From Haberlea rhodopensis (Eukaryota > Streptophyta > Magnoliopsida > Lamiales > Gesneriaceae), in the NCBI GenBank assembly GCA_907163345.1, contig CAJQUN010000974.1:1-64000 (forward strand): 64,000 nucleotides of DNA, read 5' to 3'. The notes beneath the pieces are model-generated. The model made no database searches. It was given only the letters and a program-made list of their open reading frames with translations, and was not told where the DNA came from. Both the position numbers and the translations under genes were made by a program. Below, one piece after another: positions 1-12,311 of this stretch (its first letter is position 1; each line of letters opens with the position of its first letter).

Positions 1-667
1 TCCCCAAGTAGAACTAGAATAAACGAATAAGCTCGATATCACATATCGACTCATTCGAGCACGGCCACGCATTTTAGTCTTACTTGATCAAGGGCCCAAA
101 CAATTCTCCTGTTATATAGGAGGGACAAATCCTATCTTGATCAATCAACATCCCTCTACATAATTCGTAGTGTATCCAATAGTTGCCTTTATAGTTTACC
201 CTGTTACAAGTAACGTTTGACAATATCAAGATACATAACTCCTTATGTTGGGATCTCTGATGATCTCAAGTCGTAAGGATTACATACATTATTATCACTA
301 TGAAATTGCTTATGACATTCAGATAACTATCCATGCAGCATTCTCATGGTGGGTCTGTCCAGTACATTGTTCTCTAACATGTACCCATGCGTTGATTTGA
401 TATCTCATATCTATGAACAATTCATCAATCAAAACATACTAGTCTCAATGTATTATCATTATCCTTATTTATGATATACTTGACTATGGACAATCTTTAA
501 GAATAATACAATATTATTCTAAGGACATTTAACTTATATATCAATTCATATTGCACAGATATTCGAATATATATAATAATGATTTGTCATTTATAAAATC
601 AGAATACATTGTATGTCACAAATAATCATCTAATGACAGGTCTTAGGGCATATCCCAAACACTAACA
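1..667 (-). repeat. Partial LTR of a Ty1/copia-type element
   Basis: On the minus strand the segment starts at 667 with TGTTAGTGTTTGGGATATGC, a TG-initiated end of the kind that opens many plant copia LTRs. It continues AT-rich and without ORFs to the window edge. Only this end is in the window, so the partner LTR and the internal region cannot be seen. It abuts the decayed hAT element at 668, which suggests that this element truncated the hAT. Family assignment rests on recognition of the LTR start only. Confidence 0.5.
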
Positions 668-719
668 TGAAAAAAACACCATCAAGCATTGGTTTCAGAT
701 CGGTTCTTTAAACACGCAT

Positions 720-1686
720 CGCAGCATCGTCTACGCTGATTGAAAATACCTTATCCTGAATTCCATAATGTCTACAAGTGTTGAATACATATTTACAATT
801 ACATAACCAGTATGTGCACAATCTAACCATCTAAGACAAAATCCATTTTGCATACACCAATTATCATCAATCCAATTGACAAGTGACAACAAGATATGAA
901 TCTGAATTTACATTTGTCCAAATATCGGTTGTTAAGCTAACCCTACAAAGCAAACTAGAAAGATGTTGAAACAATGTATTTCTATATTCCACAAATACGT
1001 CCATACAATTTCTTTTTAGTGTGTGCCTGGAAATATGTTTAAACATGGGTTGTATAGACGAAGCAAATTCAATAAAGCCAGCATGTTCAGCTTTTATAAA
1101 AGGTAGTTCACATCTAATCACATATCTAACAAGTGACCTACGGTTAATTTCAGCAGTTAAAATAAAATTCGTGTCAATGAGAACATTAATTTGTGCTTGT
1201 GTAGCTTCTCGACCTAATGGTTGTAATGTTGTCTCATCAAATTATGCTTTTTCACTAAGTGTTTTTAAATGTTCCAGTGCTTCCACTGGAACCACCAGCT
1301 TTATATGAATATTTCATTTTACATAATTTACATATTGCAATAGATTCATTAGTACCTTCTTTTTGAGCGAGTTCAAGTGATCCCATATCTTACTTCTTTG
1401 GCACGAGTCGGTTGTCTACTCGCTGCTGTAGTGGCTCCGGATGACTCCACTTGTTGTCTCTCTTGGGCTTGGGCAGTAGGAGGTTCGGCAGGTTGTTCGG
1501 GTTGTTGCGGTTCGACATTCATAGAGGAACCACCAACATTGAGGTCAGCAAATCATAACTTTCATTTAACTCAGGTATGGCACATGCAATTCATTGCCGA
1601 AGATGAACTCAGTGATAGACGACCAGGGACGAGACCCCGACTGCGACCCCGGCTACGACCAGCGCCGCTGCTAGATGAAGATGCCA
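720..1686 (-). pseudogene. hAT transposase relic (BED zinc finger, RICESLEEPER-like)
   Basis: Reading on the minus strand from the ATG at 1686, the frame opens with a Ser/Gly/Arg-rich N-terminus (MASSSSSGAGRSRGRSRG) and soon meets stops. A BED-type finger remnant follows, with CKLC at 1321-1332 and an SYKAGGSSG stretch. A longer open segment at 867-1121 carries the conserved block around VSLTTDIWTN, typical of the N-terminal half of hAT transposases. Further sense-like sequence (IDDNWCMQN) continues below 867. At least two frameshifts and several stops make it a pseudogene. The C-terminal dimerisation region is absent. Confidence 0.75.
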
Positions 1687-1793
1687 TTATTATATAAGTA
1701 AATTGTAGATAACACAATTGAGAGAACATATATGAGATTGAAGTATACAACTTTGCAAGAATAAATTATGAGAAGAATGAATTGTGAGGTTAT

Positions 1794-1860
1794 AAAAAAA
1801 AATTCACACATATTTATAGATTTTTTTTAAAAAAAAAATAAAAAAAAAATAATAGAAAAA
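1794..1860. repeat. A/T-rich low-complexity tract
   Basis: Runs of A and T inside the hAT remnant, between the transposase start and the CCGG-rich subterminal region. No coding or structural signal is seen. Confidence 0.7.
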
Positions 1861-2116
1861 GAAATGAACGTTGGCAACGGCTAAAGTCGTTGCCATGCTG
1901 ACAAAAAACACACTTTTTAAATTTTTTTAATTTTAAAGCAACCGGTTCCGGTTCTGACCGGAACTGGTTCCAAATCGGTAGCATCGGAATCGGCGGTGCT
2001 ACCGGTTTGGTTCCTGGGAACCGTCCCGGATCGGTTTGATACCGGTTCTGGTGCGAACCGGAATCGGTCCGGTTTTGGGTCGGGTCCAGATTGACCCGGT
2101 CTGATTAGCACCCCTA

Positions 2117-2634
2117 CATACTATTGACTGTGGCATTTGAGATGTATGTGAAGGAATTTGCAGCCAGAATATTGGGGAAAATTATTCCCAAATATTATTT
2201 AGGGTGTTAAATATACTATTTAAAATTGTTAATGAGATTAAATGCACATTTTGAAAAATTACGGGTAAAGTGCTTAAGTATGAATGTCCACTTTTTACAC
2301 TAATAATTCAGACACATGGTCGTTGACTCATTCATATGCGTACATTCTTTCGGTCTAAGCAATAATTTATAAAATAAATATTCATTGATATAATAAAATA
2401 AAATTGAATTCATGATTTCTTTTTATAAATACAAAATAATATATGGATATGGAAGACGGAGAGAAGAGAACGAAGTAGAATCTGGAGAGGCGCGGGAGGT
2501 TCGAGCTCGAAAACAAAATCCAAGAAAAAAAAAAAGTGAAGAAGAAAGGGTTTGATTGATATTTTAGACTACAAAATCAAGAACTGTCCAGAAAGGGGTT
2601 TTATTTTATTATAACAATCCGTGTGAGCTAGAAA
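2117..2634 (+). promoter_or_regulatory. Upstream region and 5' UTR of the STK19-like gene
   Basis: This is the AT-rich interval between the hAT end and the start codon of the host gene. A TATA-like TATAAATA lies near 2425-2432 and is followed by a purine-rich stretch (about 2450-2560) that looks like a transcribed 5' UTR. No ORF of note is present. The promoter call is inferred from position and the TATA-like word only. Confidence 0.4.
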
Positions 2635-5600
2635 ATGGGGGATTTACAGCCGTCCACAAGCAGAAATCGCCCAAGAAATCAAGAATCCGAAGCGGAAATC
2701 AATTGGGAAAATGTGGCTGATTGTCCGCGTTCTTCCTCCCTTGGTAAATCAATAGCTACCTTCTCTACTGATGTTGAATTCACCATGTTTTACTGTCTGA
2801 TTGTTTTCTTCAGAACTTTCTTGGATTCGTTATTGTGATAACGTTGCTTTTACATACTTTTCATTACAGGGGAGGATTTTGCATTTAGTGATACTCTGGT
2901 TGCTCTTCAGATGATGCGTGCTCAGTTTCCAAACATTGAGAAGGTCTTGATAGCTTTCTTTTAAGTTTATTGATCTATTTTTTTCTTAATTTTTGCAACA
3001 TGCGTGAATTACAAGGTCTTTTATATCATTGGATTTTGTTCATAACGGACAAGGCTTTTTGCTCTAAAAATGAAAAAAAAAAGAAAGAAAAGTTTTGGTA
3101 TACGAAGTTTCCCTTTTCCGTTGGTATATGAATTGTGAGACACCCGTATGATGGAAAATTGCTGTGTTAACTATTCATGGAGATGATATGATTCTTACAG
3201 GGGATGATTTAGCTGAAATGATCCGGACAAAAAAGTGTCTCGTCAGAATTTGAGATCAACTATTTTGGATCTGTAATATATTTTTTGCTTGGTTAAAGAA
3301 AATAATAGTTTTACACATAAAAAATATGTTCTTGACCTCCACCCCATTTGATTCAAATCAAAATCTCCCCAATTGATTCAAATCAAAATCTTGGAAAAGA
3401 TAAAATGGCAATCCAGTGGATATCAAACGCTAATCAGAAAACTATGTTACTTATCACATGAATGCAGGGTTTTGCCTATGTTGGAGCTTTTATAAGGCAG
3501 TTCAACCCATTAAAATGGTTATAAAATAACTTTAAAGTTAAAAAAAATACGCAAGTCTTGACGACCAAAACAGATGTAATTTGCCCCTTAATACAACTTA
3601 GTAAATAAACGTAGCCCATAACTAAGTGATTTGCTCAAGTAGCTTGATCCACTTTGTTTCTTCATCTGAAATTGGTCATTTGAGTCAATTTTAACTTGAC
3701 CGATATTGAGGCTTCGCTCTTGATTCAGGATTAGGATTGGGTTCACATAATTAATCCTTTCTGCTTGTGGAGAATCCGATGTTATTTTTTTGATGTTGTG
3801 GTAAAAGAGTCAAGTTTGTTTTTCTCTAATACAAGTTCTTTGATCGAGCAAGTAAACTTTTGGTAATTGCCCTAAAATATTCTCCTCTAATCTTCATGGC
3901 TAAGAGCAATGGATCTGTTGCTGGATTAGCTTTATTATACATGTAGGGGAGATGGAGAGTTTCTTTTGTTATATGTGAAGCACTTTTTGTTAGTTTTTGT
4001 TTCCCTTGTAAAAATGAATCACTGTTTTTTTTTTCTTATTCCGTTTTTCTTGTATAATCTATCAAGATGTGAAAAAATACCTTTATATGTTGATATATAA
4101 GTATATTCAAATGCTATTTTGGTTCTTATGAAGAGCAGAAGGATAATTTTATAAGAAGCTCTGATGAATGCTGAAATAGAATTCTTGTCATCCTGAAATT
4201 TTATTATTTTCTCTAAAGAATCGTGCACACTCAACGCTTTATTTACTGTCACATACAATATTGTGGTTATGGAAGTGTAATATATTTGTTCTTTTATTAA
4301 ATCTCTCCGAGGCAAACCATGGTTTTCAATTTTATTTGTTTCACACTTCCAATTTTTTCGTTCTATGTGTATTCAGATGTCAATTCAACCTTTTGTCTTA
4401 CGGTCACAATTGTACAGCAGCATAATGGATAGGACACAAGTAGATCGAGATTTAGAGGTAAAGTGGCTAGTTCAGCATTTGCATTTTCTTACAGATGTAT
4501 CCCGTTTTCTTCTCATTGGACTGTGATTGTTGCTTCACTGTTTACTTGATTTGAGATCTGTTTGAATTATTGAAATTATGCATCACTATTTTCGCTCCTT
4601 ATTTATCATTACTAACTATCATGCATTTGACAAATATTGTCTCCTAAAGGGAATGTATCACAAGATTGTCTTCTAATGTTGATTATGATTATTATTTTGT
4701 TCTCTGATGCCTGTTTGAATTATTGAAATTATGCATCACTATTTTCGCTCCTTATTTATCATTACTAACTATCATGCATTTGACAAATATTGTCTCCTAA
4801 AGGGAATGTATCACAAGATTGTCTTCTAATGTTGATTATGATTATTATTTTGTTCTCTGATGCCTTTTTTAATGCTATGAGATTCATCACAAGCGCAGAA
4901 ATATTTTTCTTTTTTCAATTTGCATATATAAAACCTTGTTGAAGTTCACTTTAACATTTCACGATATCCCCATCTGGGAAAATTTTTAAGTTCATTCCTC
5001 AACCAAATATTCTTTGTTCACCTTTTTTCTTCGTGTTGCTCTATTTACTATGTCGCGTGATTGATGGATGCGTGGTCCTTATGTTTTTTCTTAATCATCT
5101 GCAGTCCTTACGAATGGAAAAAGTGTTGCGTGTATTTAAGTTAAATACTGGACAGGATGATCATGCCATAATGTTTATGGATGACTACGTGAATCGGGTT
5201 GGTTTTTTAAAACTCTTCCCTTCAACACTTTATTTTTCTTGGGTCTGTGATTGGCCAATTTAATTAGTTACTGTGTATTTAGTGTTTGAATAGTTGAAAT
5301 TTGTCTTGTGCGAGATAACTATCATGCACGATATGTTGTGGTCTTGCTTATGAAGAATCTTATCCTTAAAGGTCAAAGATTGACTCCGGTATTCAAAATG
5401 TTTTAGATTGAAGGTGTTATGAGAAGGTTGCAAGAAAAGAAGCAAAATGATGTCACTGTTTTTGAGTGGTTTAAAATGCATGTGATACGATCCAAGCTGG
5501 ATACTAGCATTGGACATGAAGAGCTTGTGAGTAATATTTTCCTTGTGTAAATGCTCATAGTTACATAAGCAACTTGGCCTAAAACAGCAGCTTGTATATC

Positions 5601-6361
5601 TTTTGCAGTGTTCACTTCTTTCATTGGGAGGAGTGGTGAAAGAGGATCATATCACTCAATTAATCAACGCTGGGCTTCTTGTGAGTATAAGTAGACTTCA
5701 CTTTTCACGAAAGAACTACTGCTTGTGTGGGATTGATTGTCTATTACATAACATTCTGGTTCAACTATGAGGCTTATTAATCATATCACTCAATTAATCA
5801 TGTGTTTCTTCTTTTGCATTACCAATATCGACTCCCACTGTGTATTTAGGCTGTGTTTGAATCTTGGATTTTTTGGGAGATTAAATAGTGTTCCTTTTCT
5901 AGGTTTGCCAACTTATCGATCGAAACATGTATTGGTTCTCAATTCCAAACATCGGTTCGGTGCTCAAAGGTCTCTCACAGGTATTACTGCTCATCACATT
6001 TTTGTGCTTCATGTTCAAGATGCCAAATGGGATTTTCATCTATTGATTTAATCATAATATGTATCCATTAAATATTTGATTCGAGCCGCACAACATTGAG
6101 CGCATACTATGAACGCTACAAGCTGTTAGAAATGTGGAAATCCATCCTAATGATCACATGTTTTTGAAGGGAAGGAAGGAGCTTTTGTCTTTAGTTAACC
6201 GTAAGAGATACAAAGAGATGCTGTTGGCTACTTTGGAAAAGAAGCGCCTCCGACTTTCCCCTCTGGATGTAAGGTTTCATCTTCGAGATCTGATTGGTTC
6301 AGGCCACCTCAAAGCCGTCCAGACACCCAGTGGGCTGGTGGTCCGGGTCGCAAAAGACTAA
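2635..6361 (+). CDS. STK19: STK19 family protein (winged-helix protein; formerly 'serine/threonine-protein kinase 19'), 8 exons
   Basis: I build eight exons: 2635-2743, 2870-2943, 4377-4457, 5105-5197, 5407-5526, 5609-5680, 5903-5980 and 6170-6361. Joined, they give about 272 residues with no internal stop. All introns are GT-AG, and all junctions after the first are phase 0. The C-terminal half carries blocks I recognise from the family: NMYWFSIPNIGSVLKGLSQ, GRKELLSLVNRKRYKEM and LDVRFHLRDLIGSGHLK. The upstream exons hold VFKLNTGQDDHAIMFMDDYV. Human STK19 was first described as a kinase but is now viewed as a DNA-binding winged-helix protein acting in transcription-coupled repair; no kinase motifs are visible here. 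The donor of exon 2 (GTCTTG) is weak. Introns 2 and 3 hold a copia relic and a tandem duplication. This is the only clear host gene in the window. Confidence 0.85.
3120..3520 (+). pseudogene. Copia reverse-transcriptase relic inside intron 2
   Basis: Translation of about 3158-3230 gives HGDDMILTGDD, the degenerate YVDD active-site block of Ty1/copia RT. Further on, with frame changes, come KYVLDL and YQTLIRKLCYLSHE, matching the usual downstream order of copia RT/RNase H (the YQ-LVGKLIYLSHTRPD block). No LTRs flank it. It is an old fragment tolerated in the intron of the STK19-like gene, in the same transcriptional direction. Confidence 0.7.
4558..4863 (+). repeat. Tandem duplication of a 153-bp unit in intron 3
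   Basis: 4558-4710 and 4711-4863 appear identical base for base by eye. Both start CTGTTTGAATTATTG and end TTGTTCTCTGATGC. The unit contains no exon and no coding similarity. Identity of the copies implies a recent event, or an assembly duplication. Confidence 0.9.
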
Positions 6362-7002
6362 GTTGAAGAACAATTCATGTTGGCTTGAGTGCTAAATTTG
6401 CGTGGGGAAGAACAATTCTGGGAATCAGATATCGGAGAACTTCCCAAATTACACAACTTCTGAATTTGAATCTGTCCAAAAACCCGTCCGTCGCATAGTC
6501 TGGGCTATTTAATAGCGCCTTACTGTAAAGCATTTACTCCTCCACTGAAAAATCTTTCAAAACTATTGTTGACGACTCTCCCGGGGGATTCTATAGTTTC
6601 GTTGGATCATTTTTCTTGATAACAACAATGTAGGATGCTCAAAATCAGGTCGAATCCACCCTTTGTATCCTGGAGATATTTTCTTGACAAAGTCTCTATA
6701 ATTACCACACATAATTAAATGGTTCTTTTTTCCATCAGTGGATTACTCTCATAATATAGAAATATTGGTGAAATTTATCTCTTCAGCACGATTATCAATA
6801 GTAGTATGTGTATACATGTGAATTATTTATATGCATTCGATTTGATCCTTACTTATAGACAAACTCAATGTTAAAACACCATATTTTAAATGAAATAATA
6901 ATAAACTAACATACAAACTATTTTAGATTAATTATATTGAGTTGATGCACATATATTTGATATAACTATTTTCCTGTATATATAGTTAATATGTGATGAG
7001 TA
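6362..7002. other. 3' UTR/intergenic region after the STK19-like gene
   Basis: AT-rich sequence without a supported gene. The first 200-300 bp are probably the 3' UTR of the upstream gene. I see no clear terminator or repeat. Confidence 0.4.
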
Positions 7003-7011
7003 TACATTTAA

Positions 7012-8192
7012 GGGATAATTATATCTGCACCCTATCGACTTTGACATAATTACAGAAACCTTCTCTATGTTTGAAAAATTACAGAAACCTCCCATCAAGT
7101 TAAGTTACACATTACAGACAAGACCTGTCATTAAAAAAGTTGACGGTCGTTATATAAACCACCCATAATTTTTAATGAAAACCCCAAATTACCCCTATTC
7201 AACTTTGACCTATATTTTGACCTAAATTTCTGGAGGGGATGTCTTTGTAATTATGGTATTTTATAGGGGGGCGTGATCGTAATAAAATCAATATTTTATT
7301 TCTCACATATAATTATTACTTACCAAACCTTTCTTATTTTCCTAATAATTTTAATTTTTTATCATCTTTATTCAATGCTGTAAAATATCAATATATACCA
7401 TAAAAAATTCAAACTTTATATATATATACATCATGTAAAAACTTTTTCTAGAAATAACGACAGTTTGTAATATTTTGAATTAAACTGAAATGAAAATCAA
7501 TTTAAAAAAAAATACGTTCGATTGCCATTTTCGAAATTGACGTCAATAAATATTGGTTCTCCAAAAAATAACTTAAAAACTTGATAATATATAATCATCG
7601 TACTTTCAATAAATGATTTAAAACGTAAATAATATATGATTAATAACTTGAGAAACGATATAAAAATCTAAACTCTGAAAACAAACTACATAAATACGAG
7701 TTCAATTAGGGGTGAACTTCGAAATCGAATTTGTAAAAAATGAACTGACCGAATTTATTTTTGAACGTATTTTTATATATAAGTAGTTTTAAAATATCAT
7801 TAATATGTAAATTAGTTTATAGTTTAAAAATATTTAATAAATAATTCTTTGAAATAAATAAATAAAAAGAAAAAAAGAAATATAAATAAATAAATAAAAT
7901 AAATAAAAATAATATGACACAATAAGGGGTGTAACTGTAATGTATATTATACTATATGGGTGTATATGTAATGTTTTGATAAGTTTATATTATATATAGT
8001 ATATGTGGTTTATCCGTAATGATTTGATAATTATATATCAAATATATAAGAGGGCAAAAAGGTCATTTCGTGCGTTCTGTTAATTATTTTTGACGGTGTT
8101 ACTCTGTAGGGAAAGTCTCTGTAATTTTCCAAAATCGAGGAGTGGTTTATGTAATTAGGTCAAAGTCGAGAGGGTGTTGACGTAATTATCCC
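7012..8192. mobile_element. Non-autonomous Mutator-like element (MULE/MITE type)
   Basis: The ends are long imperfect inverted repeats starting GGGATAATTA and ending TAATTATCCC. Similarity between the arms continues for about 150 bp, with matching blocks around CGACTTTGAC and AATTACAGA. A perfect 9-bp duplication, tacatttaa, flanks the element at 7003-7011 and 8193-8201. A 9-bp target duplication with long terminal inverted repeats is the hallmark of the Mutator superfamily. The interior is AT-rich (including an aaat-repeat stretch near 7848-7910) with no transposase ORF, so mobility would need transposase from elsewhere. Confidence 0.85.
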
Positions 8193-8856
8193 TACATTTA
8201 ATCGCCACAAATGTTTTCAGGTCCGTACATCACTTAAAATTGGGAGGGAATAACTTATCTACAATATATTTCATGAGGTTAAGTTATTCTTTTATGACCA
8301 ATTTAGATCACTTTATACGCTGATAACTTAAATAAATTTATAAATACGTAGATTATTGATTTCAATTGATTAAACATGAAAAATTTGTATGAGTCGGGTC
8401 TCGGACCCGCGTGTGTATCAACATAAAAGGAATGAGTTTACCATTGTTTGATTAACCTTGGTTGAAATCAGGGACGGAGCTAGAAAAATAAATCAGGGTG
8501 GAAAAAAGTTAGAACCAATTCGTAGGCCAAATCCAGTTTTTCATTTTCTTCCAAAATTTGTACAGCTGCTCCTTTGCAAAATTCTACTCCAAAAATGCTT
8601 TCTTCAGGTTGTGTTTTTTTTTTTTTTTTTGCAGTTCGCTGTTAGATGCAGGTTTTTGCGTATAGGTGATTAAATTTTGAATTTGTGGTGCGTTTGAGGT
8701 TTTATTTTCATTTGTCAATAACTTAGTACATAAATTTAGTATGAATGAATTTGAAAATTGCAAAAATTGTTTGTAGCTGGTCGAGAACACGGGATTCCCT
8801 AGTGACAACCTGGAAAACTCATCATTACACTACAATGGATGTTGTAATTTAACGTA

Positions 8857-8972
8857 GTATATATATATATATATATATATAGATATATATATATATGTAT
8901 GTATGTATATATGTATATATATATATACGTATGTATGTATATATGTATATATATATCTATGTATGTATATAT
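8857..8972. repeat. Compound TA / GTAT microsatellite
   Basis: Alternating TA dinucleotides interleaved with GTAT and TGTA tetranucleotides over roughly 115 bp. Confidence 0.95.
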
Positions 8973-9031
8973 TTTTGACGGGGTGTGACTGTCTCTTGCA
9001 CACTCCTTCCTTCGCCCTCATTGTTTGACTT

Positions 9032-9033
<2 letters not shown>

Positions 9034-9063
<30 letters not shown>
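9034..9063. repeat. Poly-T tract
   Basis: Thirty consecutive T residues just left of the copia element. This could be a retroposon tail on the minus strand, but no body is recognised. Confidence 0.95.
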
Positions 9064-9099
9064 CTGTTGGTGTAATTCAAACTCGATGCATATAATAAT

Positions 9100-9611
9100 T
9101 GTTGTATAAAATTTATTGGTGTGTATCTTAGGAAAGTAGCAAGCAAAAAGAACAAATGGCTTTGTATTAGAAATGTCGAGGCGAGATTTGGAATCTCTGT
9201 CCTTAAGACAATATTGCCCCGCTACGGTGCTAACGGTTTACTTTGGCAATTTGTCTCCCAAGATACAACGACTATGATTTGTGATGGAGCACTCCAAATC
9301 ACAAATCCTTTAAACCACAAAGGTCTAAAAACGCTCAACCATAACAATGATGAAGACTCACAAAATTACTCAAATTTTGATCTTCAAATATGATGTGAAT
9401 TTCCAAAATTCCATGTCTAATTCATTCAAAGGTTGTTTTTTATCTAGTATACAAGTGGTGTTATCAAGAGACACAATTTGGAAGCATCCATCATGAAAAA
9501 TTGCATCCCAACATGAATGGACACACCATTTAATTTGGAAGCAACTAATCATGAAAAAATGCACCCCAATATGAATGGACACACCATTTAATTTGATTCA
9601 AATTTCCAACA
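9100..9611 (-). repeat. 3' LTR of the pol-less copia element
   Basis: 512 bp, TGTTG...CAACA, matching the right LTR with scattered substitutions. It contains a short internal repeat around ACCATTTAATTTG. Confidence 0.85.
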
Positions 9612-11600
9612 ATCCCCCACATGAATTAAATTAATGCATATATGTAATTGAGCGCTTTTAACGAACTATTATGGCATCAGGAGAGATAGCTTGTGGCTTT
9701 GAATCTTCTGTAGTAGTATTCAATCGGATTTACTTGATTTAATAGTGAACTTATAGTCTTGAACTATTTAGTCGTTGGTGTAAACCAAGACAATTGAACC
9801 CACACCATAATAATTCTAACCTTCGTATTGGTTTCTTACGGTTGTGTCCGTTTCGGCCATGGACCACGCTTGGTTTCATAAGTGTTTTTCATCTTTGAAG
9901 CGGCCACACTTTGCACTTACGTAGGTGATCTCCTAGAAGAGTATCCCGCTATACTCCAACATATTCTTATATGTCTTAGGAATCATTAAAGACATTTTGC
10001 CTATCCTCGTACCCTTTTTGCAGGCTACACCCCTTATCATAGGAATGGGTCGGAGATTAATTCTCCAAGGTGTTTATACAATCTCATAATTTAGTTGTCC
10101 ATTTTGAACCTAGATCTTGGGATCTCCAGTCAACAAGGTTGGGTATCCACTATGAGATTTTGATTATAGGGTTTTAACCCCATTTCCCTCGATAAACTTC
10201 CACATGATCTCTCGGTTAACCAATTTATATGCGGATCCGCGGTTTCACCTAATCACTCATGATTCCACTAGAGATCATTTTATCATATAGCATTATCGCA
10301 ACACATTTTAGTTGCATGCACATGATGTTTCTCTAACAACTTATAAAGCAACTCGGCCGAAGAAGCTTTATATGTTTTCCATGAGAATTTTCCACAATAA
10401 TATATCTTCAGTTTTGGTAATCACATTACCTCTTTTGCATCATTTTATCCTTTTAGGATATTTCCATCATCGAATTTTAAGCGTTCTTAACGCGTTATTC
10501 GAGACCAAAGAGATACTCAATTTTAATTCACAATTCATATTTAAGCGCATAGATTCTTAAAAATTACAAAGTTCAAGATTCTATTTCTTGTAAACTTGAA
10601 TTTTAAGAGCAAAGCTTAAAATTTGAAACTCGAATTAATCTTTGAGATTTCATTCTTCAAGTGTCTTGTAAACTTCATTCCAAACATTATTCTTGATGCA
10701 CACATGTCAAAATGTTTCTTCAACATTTTTTCTTTGTTACTTGATGATTTCTAAATTGCTTCTCCAATGAGCATATCATCAATACACAAGCATACATATG
10801 CTTAGGTGTGTACACATTTGTCACACTCATTAATGTATTTGACAACATGATTTGTCAAACTCTTCATGTCTTTTATTTGAATTTTATTATGACTTTACTT
10901 TTGGCCTTCATTTCTAGTTTAGCAAAGTACCCCCACATTTCAAATATTGTAGGAAACTCTCTTTTCCTTCAATCACAAGGTTTTTGTCCTTGCCTAAATG
11001 TGGTAAGTGATTGAATCCTAGAATTGCAACCCCCACAACTTCGGGTAGTAACGAAGTGCACTGGCGTTCAAATTTCCGTGTTTCAAGTTCTAAGCATTAT
11101 AGTCTTACAAATCCAAATTCAAGTTTTTATTTCTTGAAAATTTCGGATTTAAGTGTACTTGCTTACAAAAGTTGAAAGTTGGATAATATTCTCAAACTCG
11201 GTTCACATTTTGCAATTTAAGCGCACTAACTTAGAAAACTTGAATTCAAGTTTTTTTAAAACTTGCAAATTCATGTTATAAGCGTACTAGTTTAGAAATT
11301 CAAAATGAACCAATTTGAGATATTACAACGCCTAATCAAAATTTGTGGCTTCAATTTATCACTTGTGTTTTAAGCGTACAAAGCTTAGAAACTCGAATTC
11401 AAGATTTTATAGTCTTGCAGATTCAAGCTTAAGCGTCAAATTCTTAGACAACACAAGTATAATCTACTCACAATTTCCCATAGCAAAACTCATTTGCTAA
11501 ATTTTATTGCAATCTCATTCTTGAAGTGTTTAAACACCTCATTGGCCTCGTTTTTGCTTCATAGCAAAAAAGTCACAACAATATCATGCGCAAATATTGA
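9612..11600 (-). other. Non-coding interior of the pol-less copia element
   Basis: About 2 kb between the 3' LTR and the gag relic. I find no integrase, RT or RNase H motif on either strand. Many short repeats of the form 'aagcgta...cttagaaa...ttgaattcaag' occur between about 10500 and 11460. Confidence 0.6.
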
Positions 11601-11621
11601 TAAAGTAACAAATTACTTTTC

Positions 11622-12287
11622 TCACATCTCTAGTTTGCACAATCTTTCCATCACAAACATCATTGTGAGTAATCTTTCGGAAATTTTGTTGTCCTCTTCA
11701 ATTCTCAAGCGAATCACAAGGTCTTCAAGATTCATCTCTTTTTGCTTATGCTTGAGATAATTCTTGAAGTCCTTCCATGACGGAGGCAACTTTTCAATCA
11801 TGGTGGCCAATTGGAATGAGTCACTTAGAATCATTCCCTCCGCATGAATTTCGTGCATGATTACTTGCATATCTTGCACTTGTGCTATCACATGCTTTGT
11901 ATCAACCATTTTGAAATCCAGGAGTTACCCAACGATGAATTTCTTCATGCCGGCATCCTCGGATCTATACTTTTTCTCCAAGGATTGCCACAATTCCTTG
12001 GCCGTCTTCACTAGACAATACACATTGTATAATATGTTGTCCAGTCCATTTAGCATATAATTCTTGCATAGAAAATCGCTTTGATTCCACGCATCAACCG
12101 CAACTCTCTTTTGGTTGTCGGTTTCACTCTCCATAATAGTAGGAGCATCCTCATTGAGGAACCTTGCCAACTCCAAGGTTGTCAAATAAAACATCTTTTA
12201 TTGCCATCGCTTGAAATCGTTCCCATTGAACTTTTCAGGCCTTTCACCATGATGAACTGGAGTCGTTGTTGCACTCGACGAAGCCAT
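11622..12287 (-). pseudogene. Copia gag (UBN2-type) relic
   Basis: The ATG at 12287 opens MASSSATTTPVHHGERPEKFNG, leading to the FKRWQ block typical of plant copia gag. One stop follows (about 12198), then the frame resumes with LTTLELARFLNEDAPT and AWNQSDFLCKNYMLNGLDN. A further segment (11622-11909) carries MIEKLPPSWKDFKNYLKHKQKEM and DLVIRLRIEEDNK, the C-terminal part of the UBN2 gag domain. No zinc knuckle is seen. A stop and a frame change make it non-functional. Confidence 0.8.
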
Positions 12288-12311
12288 TTGTTGCTAATAT
12301 TGTCTTAAGAT

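Larger units (their letters stand above)
668..2116 (-). mobile_element. Decayed hAT-superfamily DNA transposon, truncated
   Basis: The right end (2103-2116) reads TAGGGGTGCTAATC on the minus strand, the usual terminal sequence of plant hAT elements. It is followed inward by a subterminal region rich in ACCGG and CCGGT words (about 1935-2100). A transposase relic runs inward from 1686. The other terminus is missing because the copia LTR begins at 667. No 8-bp target duplication can be tested with one end lost. Confidence 0.7.
8202..9094. other. Intergenic AT-rich region with simple repeats
   Basis: No supported gene. It holds a TA/GTAT microsatellite (8857-8972) and a 30-nt T run (9034-9063), listed separately. 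Confidence 0.6.

Noticed and set aside
2635..2838. 67-codon ORF read as a separate small protein
   Set aside because: Only its first 36 codons are exon 1 of the STK19-like gene; the rest is intron 1.
8458..8673. Short ORF beginning in 'cagggacggagctag'
   Set aside because: The start resembles a common plant repeat opening, but I could not define ends, duplication or domain, so it is not called as a feature.
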